This document shows, one piece after another, positions 1 to 20,200 of a DNA stretch of 64,000 nucleotides (within the stretch, counting starts at the first letter, position 1; every line of letters starts with the position of its first letter). The DNA is from Trichoplax adhaerens (taxonomy: Eukaryota; Placozoa; Uniplacotomia; Trichoplacea; Trichoplacidae). The stretch is taken from positions 186,287-250,286 of the forward strand of contig NW_002060954.1 of the NCBI RefSeq assembly GCF_000150275.1, written 5' to 3'. The notes below the pieces were generated by a model. The model had not been told where the DNA came from and did not search any database. It was given only the letters and a program-made list of their open reading frames with translations. Position numbers and translations under genes: made by a program.

Positions 1-673
1 ACATATGATGGAATCTTTGATATTTAAATCAAAAACATTAAGAGCAATAGTATAAGCCGTATGAATGATCATAAATCTAAACATTATGTGATCTAATTGG
101 TATTATGCAAATAGCACATTCCATATTCTGGAAAGATACAAAAATCAATTTCGGTTCAAGAAATTTGCTACTTTATTGAAGTTTGGTTCCATTTTCAGTG
201 AGGCAAAGGATATCAACTTGTTGATTATCTTTGCTAAAAAGTAATAAGGGGTACTTGAAAGCAATAATATATATAAAAATTTTACATTATACCTATATAA
301 TAAAATGCTCCAGTAGAAAAGTAACTCCGATTGATAATAATTATAATTTCTGGTTGAGGCATTCTCTGAACAATATTACTTAAATATTTACCGCATGAAT
401 GACCTAAAGAAATAAAGCGTAGGTTGGAGGATACTTCATGTAATATTTTACCAACATCTTATAGTTACATTTTTTATGCTACTCCTAGCAATCGCATCTT
501 GAGTTAAGATGCCTAAATTAGAGAACATTTTAAAATGTAATCCCATGCCTTAGCCAAGGGTAACACAGGATTGGGTTAGATATTGATTAATCTCAAATTC
601 CATCTAGTGAATCTCTATACGTGATAAAAAGTAATATCGTGTGAGTTTGGTATAATAGTAGTACTGATGTCGA
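1..673. other. 3' flank of LIN54, no gene seen
   Basis: AT-rich sequence downstream of the LIN54 stop codon. I see no recognisable coding exon, RNA gene or repeat array. Part of it should be LIN54 3' untranslated sequence. Confidence 0.5.
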
Positions 674-3600
674 TTAATTATAGGTACAACCTTTGGTTCT
701 GTTGGCAGTCTGTATAATTTTTCTCAAACACTGCCCAAATTCTTCGAGGATTGTCTTTTCAGCAATGGAAGATACTCTATTTAACTTATTATTGTCATGT
801 ATTAAAAGAAGGGTCATGAGTATATGTCTATATGTGATACACATATATATATATACTGGGCAATACTTTTTCTGATTCCTGAGCCTGTTTTAGTAAGCAA
901 TTGCAGGTCGCTTTAATAACTTCGGCGCTAATAAAGTTTAGTGGCAATCTATATGTAAATGTGCAAAAACTTTTAAAACTAAAGATGTATGCAGCACAGT
1001 AATTTAGTTAGATAAATTCGATAATATAGCGTGTTCAATGTTTTCATTATCATTCAAAATTCACACCAGTACCTGCTACCATCATTTTTTGCAGATATGC
1101 TTGCAGATAAATCATCAATTTGAGTAGAAAGTTTCGATTTGGCAGCAGTTTGCTGCTTTACCCTTATATCTGAAATAAGAAGGGTATCCTTCGATATAAT
1201 TCATGAGTACATTGTAGTGAAGTAGTTGTTGCTGCACTATAACGCAAAAAGAAACCTTCAAAAAAATTCTGGAAAAGTGAGAATACCTGCGGCATCGGCA
1301 AGCTGCATAAGATTTTTTCGTTCGAGGCAGTCTTCACGATTCTTGCAGTTAGTACATTTACACAAAACTGTACATGGAATTTTGGCCTATGCAATGTTTA
1401 GGATGCATGAATATCATCAAATTGCTAATTTGAACCCTTATCACACCGTACTTCGAGATATTAATTTTTACATCGTACCTCGTAGCATTCACAATAGTTC
1501 TTTAAACATCCAGATCGTTTGCAATTGCATCCTTTGCTATGGCGTCTTTCATTTCCTTCCTACAAATAAAAGTGTTTTGGATCAATTTTCGCATTTAATT
1601 TCATACAATCGGTAATGAGTATACTTTTGCTTTGCCAATTTTTGGTCGAAAGGCATGTGGATTTCTTTCCAAACAAGCCTACAATAGGCGTCACAACATT
1701 GAAACACATTAATTGTATGATCATCTTGTTAGGTCCCCAAATTGTAAGCTACTACAGTATGCCCTCTACTGCGATTGGAGATAAACGTGATACAGTACAA
1801 GATCTCATAACATAATATCCCAACCTTAATAGCTCTACTCCTTTCATTTTCATGTTCTATATTATTATGACAATTCGTACAGTTACAATTCTTGCAAAAT
1901 TCTCCATTAGCAAAACATTCGCAATAACTGTTTCATGGGCAATCAAAAGTTAATTTTAGTTTTAAAATTTCTTTATTTTAAGGTTGTCTAAAGGTATAAT
2001 TCTCACAGTTTTAAACATAAGGATTTTGAACAGTTGCAAGGCTTTCGTTGGTAATTTTTTTGATCCTGAAATGGCGCTGTCCTTCATCGATGACAAATTG
2101 ATAACAAGCGAGTTTAGATTTGAAAAGAGTTATAGAATAATAAAAATACGATTAGCAGTTGTCGCATGAAAAGTAAATTAAATCCTACTTGTTAGGTATT
2201 GCTTCCGAACTAAGTGTGACAGTTCCAGCTGAAACTGGAATGGCTGTTAAGGAGAATGACTTTCCGGAACTTATCGATGGAAGCTAGAAAGTATAGCAGA
2301 TGAGAATGAAACATTAGTCATAACTAGCTATACCAACATAAATATTTCGTATCACACACCTGATTAAAACATTGCTGCTGAACAACAAATTGTACCACAC
2401 CATCCTTAGTGATAATCTGTCCAAGCTGTGTAGGTACGCCAGCAGGCATCAAAAGACGAGGCCGATGTTGTCCAGTTGATAAGCTGTTTCCAGGCTCTCT
2501 TTCGGTTGAGACTGCTGCCGGTACTTTTGTCTTAGACGCCTAATGATATTAAAGCAAAATTTTTTAACATCTTTAGCACTGACTTTTGCCTATACGGTAT
2601 TTGATATGGCATCTTGTTAGTGCATTCTGAGGTGTATACAGTATACGGATATGACGTCACATAGACTTTCGGAACGTCTTATTATAATGTACTGATACAG
2701 AAAGTACGCACTACTAAGTACTCCCCTAACTGTACATAATAAAAATAATAAATATATAGTATCTAACATTAGTATATTACAACTTTTAGTTTGTAGCTCC
2801 GTATTGAGTATAGTATTACAATCTGCTAAAATTCGTGCAATACGGAAGCATTTCGTTCCAGAAGATGAACAAAGTATTGTACTTACATTAGCTGCCGTAA
2901 TGTTAATTTCTGTCTTGACGTTGGACAAAATTTTACTTTTTTCTTGAGAATAGAAGAAATTACAAAACTTTCTTGAGCAATGTATGAGATATGATTAATA
3001 CGAATAAAAATTACGGTAGTAAATTAGAATGTATAATATTGATATGCATGGCAACATATTCTTCACAGTCCTAATCGTCAAAAGATGATATGGCTCCATA
3101 AGTAAAGTTTGCATTAGTACTTCAAATACAACTCCTAGTACTGTGATAGCTGATCATCTTGAATATCGAAAAAGTAATTTTCTTTAGGAAAATCTAAGCA
3201 TACTAGAGACTATAGGCTACTCTACTATTCTTCGGAAAAGGAAAACTATTTCACTCTGATTTTAATTGACGGATAGATACTCGTAGAACATGCTAGAATA
3301 TTTTCCTTAGCTCTTAATTGTGTAATATGCACATTGCACAATATCGTGAATCTTCGGGTTCTAGAGCTCCACAGTAATTCAGTTATAAATAAATTTGGAA
3401 ATATGATGAAGTGCGAACATCAAGTTTGAGTCAGTGCAATAAGCACATCTGAAACCGTTGAAACTTTCCAATCAGTCGCATTGAAAACCCTCTACAAATC
3501 ACGTATGCAAATTATATAATCTACTGTATTTGCATTTTCAGACTGTGTTTCGAATAAACGAAAATTTTGATTACACTTAGTAAAACTAAAAACGTATAAC

Positions 3601-3987
3601 TTTAACTGTTCAGTAAATACCCCAAAAATGTTAGTACTCTTATTGTACGTATACTGTACTTTTAAACGCTAAATGACTGGATAATCGCGTATAATCCAAA
3701 CTTACTAAACTTTTCAAACGATAGTGTACGAGTACTGTACAGTACTGTATACCGTAAATGATTTTAATCAGATTACTGTGTTTGTAGCTGCAACTCCAAG
3801 TTAACGTGGATGCAATTAAATTTAAAAGTTGAAAACTACGAGCTACTCTATTCTAAAGATTACCAGAGATACCAGAATCATCTTCTTGCGTTGCCATTAC
3901 TGGGCTTGTAATTGCCTGAGTTTCAGTTACATCATCCGTCATTTTGATTTCAATGTGAGAAATTATATTATGATCAGTGTTTGCCAT
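674..3987 (-). CDS. LIN54: LIN54-like CXC (tesmin/TSO1) DNA-binding protein
   Basis: LIN54 is the DNA-binding subunit of the MuvB core of the DREAM complex and binds CHR promoter elements of cell-cycle genes in the nucleus. Exons read on the minus strand: 3987-3864, 2942-2887, 2539-2360, probably 2283-2189, 2081 (or 2065)-2007, 1927-1825, 1678-1625, 1559-1479, 1386-1287, 1169-1073, 948-857, 774-674 (stop TAA at 676-674). Both Cys-rich CXC motifs are complete ([18 protein letters not shown] and [17 protein letters not shown]). They are joined by the family linker [11 protein letters not shown], and the DNA-contacting tyrosines of the KLYCECF and KNYCECY segments are kept. The C-terminal helices ([32 protein letters not shown]) also match. 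Length is about 350-385 aa against about 750 in vertebrates, so the low-complexity N-terminal half is short. The exon at 2283-2189 is less certain because its downstream acceptor is weak; the frame closes with or without it. Divergent with VDAC. Confidence 0.92.
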
Positions 3988-4020
3988 TACCTCGAGCATA
4001 GAAGCTAGAACTTGCAGTAT

Positions 4021-5560
4021 CTACAGTACCTACGCACGTACAGTACAGTACTGTGCAACAAGCTGTTACTGGCTCCCTACCTCTAGAATACTGCACTGTA
4101 TACTGTATAGTACTGTACTGTGTGAATTTTAGTAGTCCCAGACAACTACTGTATTGATAGTCTGGTATACAGTATATCGGGACAACTCAAGGGGAAAAAT
4201 ATACTGTACAGTGTACAGTACAGTGCAGTACAATACAGTATATCGAGTTGCTCCTGATTGTATCCGTGAGTTTTTGTCCGTTCGTAATTGTTCATGTTTT
4301 ATTCATGTTTTATTTCGTACACACTTAACTTTATCAAACAGATCCACGGGTATACTCGTAAAATGTGGTGCCACATAATACTGTAAAATGGAATGAATAA
4401 ATAAATGGAGGTTCTCCAAATAATGTACTGTACAGTACTGTATTTAACTATAAGTAAAAGATACTGCAGTTCACACCTCTTAACTTGTCGATAATTATCC
4501 CTTCAAGGCTTCAACTGATAGGCTTTGATTTAAACAGGGTTAAACGCTGATCCAAATTTAACCTAAAACAGCTAGCAGTTACTATCTCTAATTTGCCCCA
4601 AACTGATAAGGAAGTACAGTACAGTACTGTACTGTATGATAGTCACCTACTGTACTGTACACTCTATAGTACTGTACAGTACTGTACTGTAGTGTTAATT
4701 TAAGCGCGCAAAAATTAATACTGTACTGTATACTGTACAGTACAGTACGCTGAGTACAGTGCAGTCTGTACGACGTACTGTAAGTCTGTAATCACGGATG
4801 CAAGATGTCGATGTCGTTGGTAACAATCTGCAAAAAAATGATTCTTGTTACAGTATTTACACCAAGACTTCTATTAAAGATTTTTAAAAGTCCCTGATTT
4901 ACAGTTAGTTAGTTTATTCATGGCTTATTATTTTAGAGTTTAGGAAGAGACTACGCCTTGTTATCACTAAAGATCTGTTTCAGGATCTTTTCAGTACCAG
5001 ACTGTACAGTACAGTACCATTCTCCCATTTGTTTTGCACTAAATTCATCGTACTGTACTGTACTGTACAGTGCACTAGAAATTCTTAGAGAGTGTACACA
5101 ATACAGTACAGTACACTGTACGGTATACCTAACTGTACAGTACAGTATGGTGGCCCTACACATCACAGCACAGTAACCAAACTAAGGTGCGTATTGTTTT
5201 TACTATCGATCTGTTATGCCCTATGGGCTACTGCATGGACTACTATAATTAGTAGTCCATGGCTATGGTCTGGGACTTCTAAGAGAAAATTCTCGGATTT
5301 AGAGGTCCCTAGCATCTTTCTTACTACGTGATCATGGTTGCGTATGACTGTTTCAGCGAGGTGTACTGTATTGTACAGTACAGTACAGTAAATACTACTG
5401 AGTCCTGACTACTGGCTACTGACTTCCGAGTGACAGTACAGTACTGTTCAGTACAGTATTACAGTATCATACCATACAGTACATGTACTGTACTGTACTG
5501 TTACAGTACTACAGTACAGTACAGTACTGTACGTGTCCTGTACTGTATCTGTACACAGAA
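4021..5560. repeat. TACTGTACAGTA palindromic repeat clusters (LIN54/VDAC promoter region)
   Basis: Dense overlapping copies of TACTGTAC, GTACAGTAC and the palindrome TACTGTACAGTA, for example near 4039-4110, 4190-4245, 4425-4442, 4615-4780, 5000-5150 and 5360-5550. Because the motif is self-complementary, both strands give spurious ORFs rich in Y-S-T-V-Q. The cluster lies between the divergent LIN54 and VDAC starts. A last short copy is at 5868-5884, about 100 bp before the VDAC ATG. Confidence 0.9.
5234..5309. repeat. two adjacent inverted repeats (foldback)
   Basis: A perfect 11-bp inverted repeat, CATGGACTACT at 5234-5244 and its complement at 5251-5261, has a 6-base loop. Right after it, GGGACTTCT (5272-5280) faces an imperfect complement at 5301-5309. 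The GGGACTTCT core recurs in the hairpin at 21825-21847. Confidence 0.6.
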
Positions 5561-5983
5561 TTATCTTTCTTTCTCATCATTATTGCTATCGCCATCACCG
5601 CAAGGTAGCAGTTCGTCCTTTATTTGATCTTTGCTTTGAGCACAGCATTACAACCGAAATTTTTCAGTAAGGTATTATCAAATCTTTAATTACATTACGC
5701 TATAATAAGAACCTATATTGAATGTGAATTATTATTCATCAACTCGATTCCATCAATATGGCCAAAGACTATAGTGCACGTGTATTCTTTCTTTTAACGG
5801 TTGTTTGTCGCATCTGTTTCGTTGCTGTTTTACACTGCATGTCCGATAGCTTTACATTCTTTACGTACTACAGTACAGTACACTAATGTATAATTTGCAA
5901 GATAGATCTACATATTTAACGGCTACGTAAAATTTAGAGATCTGCAACAACTAACTTCTGGGTTCTGTATCTTTCTGCGTAGC

Positions 5984-7744
5984 ATGGCCCCTCCTTTGTT
6001 CGCCGATTTGGGCAAAGAAGCGCGTGATATCTTCAGTAAAGGATTTGGTAAGGAGTAATAATCTCTATTACGCTCCTGCATTCAACACTAATTGTAGCGC
6101 AATAGAGTCACAATAAGTTATATACCGCTATCCTGTATTGTACTTAAAGTTATTATTATTGTTATTATTTTAAAAATACTGCACCGTAGTCATCGAACCT
6201 TTAAGCACTAGACTGCCGCTTTCGACGACATATCTTGCTACAGTAAATTAACATGGATTAAGCTTTTACGACATTGAGATAAATATGTTGTCTTATTTAA
6301 CATAGGATTCGGTAGCGTAAAGCTTGATGTGGCTACTAAAGCTACAAATGGTGTCGTAAGTCAAATAAAACTAGAAATATTAGATTACTACATACGGATT
6401 CCAGAATTTGTGATACGTTAATGAGAGTATTTTAATTTGATTAACACCGTCTTCTTAGCTTTTAATAATGAAAAGGGTTATTGCAAATGTTTTATCTGAT
6501 TTATGTACCACATTCTTCAAAGGAGTTTAGTAGTGGAGTATCTAGCAATGATGCTGGAAAGGTTTCCGGAAGTTTGGAAACCACGTATAAAAATTCTGAT
6601 TATGGTAAGCATTGCGGTAGCTTTCATTAAGATTTTCTAATTCCTGAAAAGTAAGAATGCTTGCACTTTATAGTGTTGACAATTTTGATATGTTACATTC
6701 TACCACCCCTATGCCTGATAACTAGGGTTAACTTTCAAAGAAAAATGGAGTAGTGAAAATATTTTGACTGCTGAGATTACTATTGAGGATCAGGTTAGCT
6801 GTCGTGCTACTTTAACATACCATATTTTAGGGAGAGCCTTTATTATGCTAGTCGAGATATATTCAAAGCGTTAAATTATAGTACGATTTTGGTTATGTAA
6901 CAGATTGCCAACGGGTTCAAATTAACATTTGATACAATGTTTGCTCCAAATACTAGGTTAGCGAGATAAAATTTATTCGTGTTCCTGCATTGATCACTTT
7001 ATTGCGAAATTAAAAACATTAATTTATTAAAAATTCTTAGCAAAAAAGCCGCGAAGATTAAAACATCTTACAAGCAGGACAATTTCAGCGGAACAACTGA
7101 CATCGACTTCGATTTCACCGGTCCAACTTTATACAGTTCTGCGGTTGTTGGGTACTGCTTTTATTACATATTAGATGATATATAATGTTACTAAATATTA
7201 TTATTTAATTGGCTAGTTATAAAGGTTGGCTTCTTGGAGGCTATGCAGCTTATGATACTTCCAAGTCCCGTTTAGTTAACAACAAACTTGGGATTGCTTA
7301 CAAAACAGATGACTTTGTTTTGCACTCATCTGTAAGTGACAATGTGGATTTTTCAACTTCGTATTATCAAAAAGTTAGTGATAAAATCGAGTGTGCTGCA
7401 AATCTTGGATGGACTGCGGGTACTGCTGCAACAAAATTTGCAATTGGAGGAAAATATGTATTGGATTCAGATTCATCTGTTAAGGTATGTTTTATATATC
7501 TTACCTCTCACTAGTGAGATTCCTCCGTACTTTTGATTTTGTACTTGGACTTCCCAACATTACTGAAAAATAATTGAAATCTAATTTTTAACAGATGCGA
7601 ATCAGCAATGATAGTCATGTAGGGTTGGGCTATACTCAGCAACTTCGTGATGGTGTGAAATTAACTCTTTCAGCGTTGATTGATGCTAAAAACCTTAATC
7701 AAGCTGGTCATAAACTAGGTCTTGGACTTGATGTATCTCTTTAA
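5984..7744 (+). CDS. VDAC: Voltage-dependent anion channel (mitochondrial porin)
   Basis: Outer mitochondrial membrane beta-barrel channel for ATP, ADP and other metabolites. Eight exons: 5984-6047, 6306-6355, 6523-6604, 6726-6793, 6904-6956, 7041-7151, 7217-7484, 7595-7744 (TAA). The frame closes at 281 aa, against 283 in vertebrate VDACs. The start is fixed by the conserved N-terminal helix [20 protein letters not shown]. Typical strands are visible: [51 protein letters not shown] and the porin signature near [16 protein letters not shown]. The C-terminus ([21 protein letters not shown]) also matches. All introns are short GT-AG. One VDAC-family copy is seen here; whether others exist cannot be told. 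Confidence 0.96.
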
Positions 7745-9050
7745 ACGATATTATCGTAGCTCCAAAATTATACGCGCTTCTTTACTATACTGTCACGAAA
7801 CTTACATATTTGTGCATTTGACTAGTGTTTAAGGAATGTTGTGGTTGGCTTATTCGCGATAATATCAGTAATTTGTTATAATTGCTAAAGTGCTTAGGTA
7901 ACACTTTCATAATAAACTTTATCCAGTTTACTAGTGTATACAAAATTTACTATGGTTGCTGGGTTGTCACTAGGAATTACATGCATGTAAAGCTCCTACC
8001 TGCTAATGGTACTGTAACCTTAATTATACGATTGATTCTTTTAGTTGCGTTAATGACATGATTAATTAATTGTGCTTTCAAAATTGAAGCACAGCGCTGT
8101 CATATTTGACTCTCGCAGTTCATGTCCTAAGTAGTAATTTAATCTATAAATAGTTACGGAAGTTCGTATTTCATTGCCAATATGCCGTAGTAATTCTTGC
8201 CTTTTATAGATAGGAAGAGATTATGTTCTCCATCTAAGTCTATAGCTAGTTCCTGCAGTAATTTTAGAATTGTAAGAGTGTTTGCACTGTATGTAGTTAA
8301 CATTCAACAATAACCGGTCTAATCTTTTGTACTCGAAATCCATATACTACAGTATACTGTATTACCAGCACACAATATTATTTCGTTCGGTACGATTGAT
8401 AGAGAGAAGGGAATACAGTATGCTTTTCATAAGTGCAATGATTGACATTTTTGGAGCAGAGGTACCAGAACGTCTGTTCATTTTTTGTGCATGCGGGTAG
8501 TGTAACGTACTCATGTAAAGGTTTATTAATATCGTGCAAGATATTGACAGTAAATAATTTAATTTAAAAATAATATTAAGCGTAATAGACTGTGCGGTAG
8601 CTACCAGTATTACATTATGTTTGCTCGGTACATATCGCGGATTGATCAAAATGAAATCGATTCGTAAATTACACAATATTATCTTCTAGAAATAGTTACA
8701 TGACTGTATGTATGTATGCTATTGCTCTACGAAGAACAATAAGTTGCTTTCCTTATACAGAATCAGGTTCAGGGTAATGGAGAATCGTCAATATGTACGT
8801 GTGTGAGTATATATTAAGTTCGGTAATATCACATCTGAATGGACGCCGAAAATTTTTAACTGTATCCGTTTTATAAGTATACAAAATAGACTAGCGAAAC
8901 TCTTGGAACATAATACGATTTTAAGTTAATAATATAACTTGATTTGATTTTAGCTCATCTTTGTATAACACAGTACTCAATTTCCCGACCTCTTAAATAC
9001 TGTACTATAGAGCCTTGATTGTCAGGCTCAAGTCTAGTAATTCTTAACGT
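7745..9050. other. intergenic, VDAC 3' flank
   Basis: About 1.3 kb of AT-rich sequence between VDAC and the repeat-rich PKG 5' region. Isolated copies of the GTAC-type motif occur near 8350. The short ORFs show no family resemblance. I see no gene. Confidence 0.5.
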
Positions 9051-9069
9051 CCATGGACTACTACACGAA

Positions 9070-9530
9070 TCTACGCAATGATCTACTGTACTGTACATAT
9101 AGTGTCAAAAGTGGGCAAAATGAGTTCCGTCACCGTAAAAGGAAATGTTATCCATTGCCGTCACCGTCGTATCCGTCAAATGTTACACAGTACAGTACTA
9201 CAGTATGTTACTGTACAGTACAATATTTGGCTCTGACGGGCGTTTCCTTTCCCGTCTCTTTCTTTCTTTCTTTTTATTTAGTACTGTAGTCCGTGGGTTC
9301 TAGCACAGCTCTAGACTGTACAGTACAGTACAGTACTGTATTCAATATTTTTACATACTGTACGGTACTGTACTGAACTAAGGGGTTACAGTACACTACT
9401 GTACTGATACTGTATCGCATTGACAGTGACTACTCCACTGTACAGTGTACTGTACTGTACAGTACTGTGGTTATTCATGAGTCAGTTGCCATGCTGCAAG
9501 TGCTACACACACCATTCGGCAGTACAGTAC
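9070..9530. repeat. TACTGTACAGTA clusters upstream of PKG
   Basis: Runs of overlapping TACTGTAC/GTACAGTAC near 9084-9095, 9188-9225, 9316-9345, 9355-9375 and 9437-9470, with a last copy near 9520, about 30 bp before the PKG ATG at 9558. A short TTTC microsatellite lies at about 9257-9275. Confidence 0.85.
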
Positions 9531-9557
9531 CCACTTATAACTTAGCAATTAATTATC

Positions 9558-15417
<5,860 letters not shown>

Positions 15418-17284
15418 CGTTTTTACAGGATTAAGAGATTTATCTTTAAAGCGAATGCTATAGATTCTAATTTCAGCAAGAAAATAGCTATTGATTTTTG
15501 AAAAGAATATGCTAATCTCACGAAAGATAAGAATTTTAAAACGACCATGTTTACCTGAAACAATTTATTTTTAGAAAATAAGTATTTAGGTCAAAATTCA
15601 GTTTCTTAACTATAGTACTTAGTTATCCACTATTAATTGTACAACTTCATGATTTAAGAGTTTAACGTGACCGTTCTATCAATATGCGGTGTAGTAATTC
15701 TGTAGCAATACGTACTCGAAATTTTAAAGGCTTATTTTCAGCTCACGGAATTGAGTGTGACTTTCTAAAACGTGAAATAAGTTCTAATCGACTATTAACT
15801 TTTTAAAACTTCAATTTAAACAAACGATTACATCATATTGTTGATTGATTAAAAAACAACATTATTTTGCGATATGATTGCGCTAAGTAATGTTGCATAC
15901 GGTGCAGTGGATACTGTGCCTGGCTATCGGTGTAGTAGAAATACTGTTACTATTTACTATTATATAAATTGTTAGAATTTACCAATTCTAGGTAAAGAAA
16001 TGATGATAAATTTGTGACCTCTTGAAAGTACAGAGCCCAACAATTTCCTTGTACCTTACATAATATACTCTCATAGCATTTGGTAGTGCTGGTTCTTTAT
16101 TGTTACATGCTTATTTTTGTTGTATCAGCGTGTATTTGTGAGAGGTCAAGCAAGCTGTATACACTTGCACGAAAAGAGAGTATTACGTTCAAATTCAGAG
16201 AACTCAGTAAAGTTTAGCATGTGATTTCATGTTATGGTCATCATTCTTTTTAATTAAAATCTTAATATTACATTTCGTGTACTATCGGAATATTAATATT
16301 CCTTTGTCGTTGTACCGTCCTAGTACATTGACGTTATTATTACTGCTAAGTTGTAGGATCTATGTGAGGCGAATTAAAATCGGTTATTTCATTCATAATG
16401 CTATCATATTATCTAAGAATTGCTCTTAGAATGAATTTAGTTAAATTTATCCATTTATAATCTATGTTAAATTGTGGCTTAGTAAGTTAATGATTCCACA
16501 CATTGTAATACATTATCGAAGACGTCAAGTAATCATGTCAATACTGGGTACTATACGGCTTTAAATTGAAGAAAGCTGTAACTAATTTTTAAGAGTAGTC
16601 AAAACCATAGAGATAAGTAGCGAGAGTAACAAGACTGTCAAAATCGTCAACAAATATATCACCTTATTGCTATTAGCTAACACAAATACAACAACGTTTA
16701 ACATTACTGATGAGGTATGATCAATGCTACACTACAGTAGTATTACATACAAGTAAAATGTATTTCTTTTTGTTCTTGTGTAATATCATACTCGCAAGGT
16801 AAATTATGTCATAAATCAAGATCAACGAAATATTCGCAATCCAATTTATAACTTTGTCGCCCAATATCGATGACACTTAAGGTTAAATGAAAGCATATTT
16901 CCATGATGTATAATAACTTGAACCATATACAGTAAAGGTAGAGAGTCTTTAAATATGTGTTATTAGGCAACCTCCGTACTGCAGCATCTTATTATTAGCT
17001 GTAATACTTTGTTCTAAAGTTTTAATTTACAGAATGAAATATTTAATAAGTTTCTAATAAAGCCATCACGAAAATAAACTTACAGTAAGCATGGTAATTA
17101 TATTTTCCTTGTGCAGACGGAGTGCAACATATACCAGATATTTTGGGATACAATATTTACAATACATACTCATCTTACAGTTTAGTTAATACAAAGAAGC
17201 CGTAGCTTGCGAAGTTATGAGGTAATAAAGTCTAGTGCTTAATACCTCTACAAATAACGCATAACTATAAACTACGTATAGAAT
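15418..17284. other. convergent intergenic region, no gene seen
   Basis: About 1.9 kb between the PKG and PALD1 stop codons, which face each other. AT-rich; it should hold both 3' UTRs. There are no TACTGTACAGTA clusters, and the short ORFs have no recognisable product. Confidence 0.6.
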
Positions 17285-20200
17285 CTATAATAAATCTTCT
17301 ATTTGACTGTTATTATCTGGTAAAAGATTCCTCCAGCGCCATCTTTGCATCCGAAGCTTATCTTCTTCATATGGTTCCTCAAAGTCAGCAAAATACAGGT
17401 TATTCAAAATCCTAGCGACACCAGCAGGAGCAGCAACTTCAACCATCCATCTAGCAGTGGTTAAAACGTAAGCACATATTGAGCTGAATGCATTGAATGC
17501 TCGACCTTATCATATCTACTAAATCATTTCCATTATACTCAAGATTTATTATGCAATGTAAATTACATACTAATAACTTTCTAATACATAAGTGTAAAAT
17601 ATAAATGACAGTACATCCGTACCTTCGAAATGATCTTTCCCAGTTATTAGATCTATCCGTGTGCAGGTATGTATTAAAAAGCAAGAGATAGATATATCTT
17701 TCGAAATAATTTAAGCACTGTTGCCGGAGCTTAAGCCTTTTTTCACCGTCATTTATTGCAATGCTCTGGTAAAACAACTAGTTAGTGAGCTTTCTATCAT
17801 AAAGATTTGAAATAAATGTGACAAATTTCTGATTATATTGTAGTTACGGTGTAAGACTAACAAGTAATGAATCACCGATGGTTTATTAAATCCCAATAAG
17901 ATAACAAAAGATTAAAACAAATGCAATTACGTCAAGTAATTACCGCACCTTATTGTAGTATGAAAAAATGACTTCTCTGATATGATAATGCATGGGTGTC
18001 ATTGTTTCCGACATTTTATCTAATATGTAATCTACTTCTCTCTTCATTTGGTGTCCATTTGGTAAAATTCTGACTAATTTTCTAACAACCTAATTCAAAA
18101 CATAGTACTTAATTAATAGCTATCGTCGATGATCTTAAAATATGAAGAAATTAATCTCAGCTACCGCAAATTCTCCACATGTGTATTTAGCATTAGGTAC
18201 ACATGCAGGTTCTTGCTCTCCTGGTCTTGTGCCTGTCGGAAAGCCCTATAGCATGATACGGATATTCTAATCTTTACAAACATGTTTTTGACTAAACACT
18301 TCCTCTGAAATCTATTTACCCTTTTATTACACCAAATTAAACCAACAATTGCCATACAGATCGTTGTACGACTTTTTCCATCTAAGCAGTGGAAAATGAA
18401 AGCAGGACCATCTTCATCTTGATAAATTTCTGGTAGATCTTTGACAATTGACATCAGGTAGTCAAACGTCTAAGGGAATAGCGACAAATATTCATCAGCA
18501 ACGGTAAATCCTGATTAAAGCTTAATACCTTATCATTACAAATGGATAATTGCTGTAGAGTTACTACTCGTATAGCACCTCTTCTGGAGGCGATTGTTCA
18601 TCCTTAATTGGCATTCTATAATAAAGGAGCTGTGGTGTTTCTCTAATTTGTTGCTCAAAAATTTCCCTGGATGTCAAAATTTCTGTTAACCCTACTTTTT
18701 TAGGTCCATTGCCTGGACTTTCATAGATGGTATGTTTACTTTTGCTCAGTAATTCTTGTTTTAGCTTGAATTCCATTTTCTATTAGTAACGTTAAATATT
18801 ATATCGTATTAGTTTCAAACTAAATCTGTTCTAGGCACTCACAACCTTCACAGTGAGAATTTTAATACTGAAGTTATTTCGTAATATTTACTATTCAAAA
18901 ACTGACAAATAGGAATTCGCTTATAACTTCGAATGTGGTAACCCACAACAGCGTCTAATAAAAGTTCATTAGCATGCTATAAAATTATTTCAGAAATGTA
19001 GCTAGTCACCTCTATTGTATTAGCACTCATCCCATTCATAAGCAACAATTGATTCAAATTGCCCACCTTTAGTTAGAAATGAAAAACTTGTATTTTAGTA
19101 ACTGAAACTAAAAATGTATTAAAATATAGCTCATACACATGCTCTCTCACCTCTCTGACAGAATAAGTTGATTGATCAGCTTGTATAACTAAATCTTCCC
19201 TTAGATTAAAGGCAATAATCTTGGGATGATCATGTCTTCTGTCTAACAACATAGCAACTACCCGCGCTAATCCCTGAAGCAATATAAAATGAGATAAATG
19301 CCAGATTTTTATCTTATATTTTTGGAATACTAAGTATATACTTTGCCAAAATACCTCCTTAGTTGGTTGTGCCATACCATAAACTGGAAGTCCTTGTAAA
19401 TTTCTGAAATTTGAAACTCCAAGCTCAACGTAAGAACTAAGTACATCATAGGAAGTGCAATCATCTTCGACCTCGATTAATAAAATATTCATTGAAAGCG
19501 TTTAATATAACCGATGACAATTGAGCGAATATTGTGGTATCAATTAAGCTATCATAATAAATTATCAGATATGAATAAACAAGATACATATTTCTTACCA
19601 TAACCCGTCGTTCAGGAATTAGTATCGTAGGCATCTCGTGGCGTTCAATACCATCAATATGGCTCAATACCCGATAGTATTGGGAGTTAATATTTATCCA
19701 ATCAGAATAAGCAACAGGAAAATTCTGAGGGAACTGTAATATAACACATCATATTTGGTTAGATTTAATATCTGATTTCTATTCATACATAATGACATAG
19801 AATTTATCATGTAATTTGGTATATTTTAGTTCGAGTAGAAATAGAGAATTTACTAACCTGTTCCTCAAGGTAGCAATTAAAAACTATTAACAAGTAGTAT
19901 TTCTCTAAATAATTTCGTCCTTTCAAGAGCCAGTACTTTTTTGCCGAAATATTCTTAATTCATTTTTTATGACCAAATTTTAGCAATTAATAATTTCTTT
20001 ACGAATTATATCTCATACAAAAATTTTTTAATTTCACGTAGCTTAAAATTTTTCAAACATTGAACGAAAAATTCCTACTTTTATGCTTTCATTAGGATCC
20101 GCACTGATCAGTTTTTGTTTACATTGGAAGATCAATTCTCTGATGTTATCAGTTTTAGCGCAATTGTCTATTATAACGTCCACCTTTGTAAACGGTATAA

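Noticed and set aside
1226-1615. 129-aa plus-strand ORF
   Set aside because: It is antisense to the CXC exons of LIN54; the minus-strand reading has the cysteine pattern and splice phases.
2617-2928. 103-aa minus-strand ORF as a separate gene
   Set aside because: Its first residues are LIN54 exon 2 (2942-2887); the rest is intron read-through past a GTAAGT donor.
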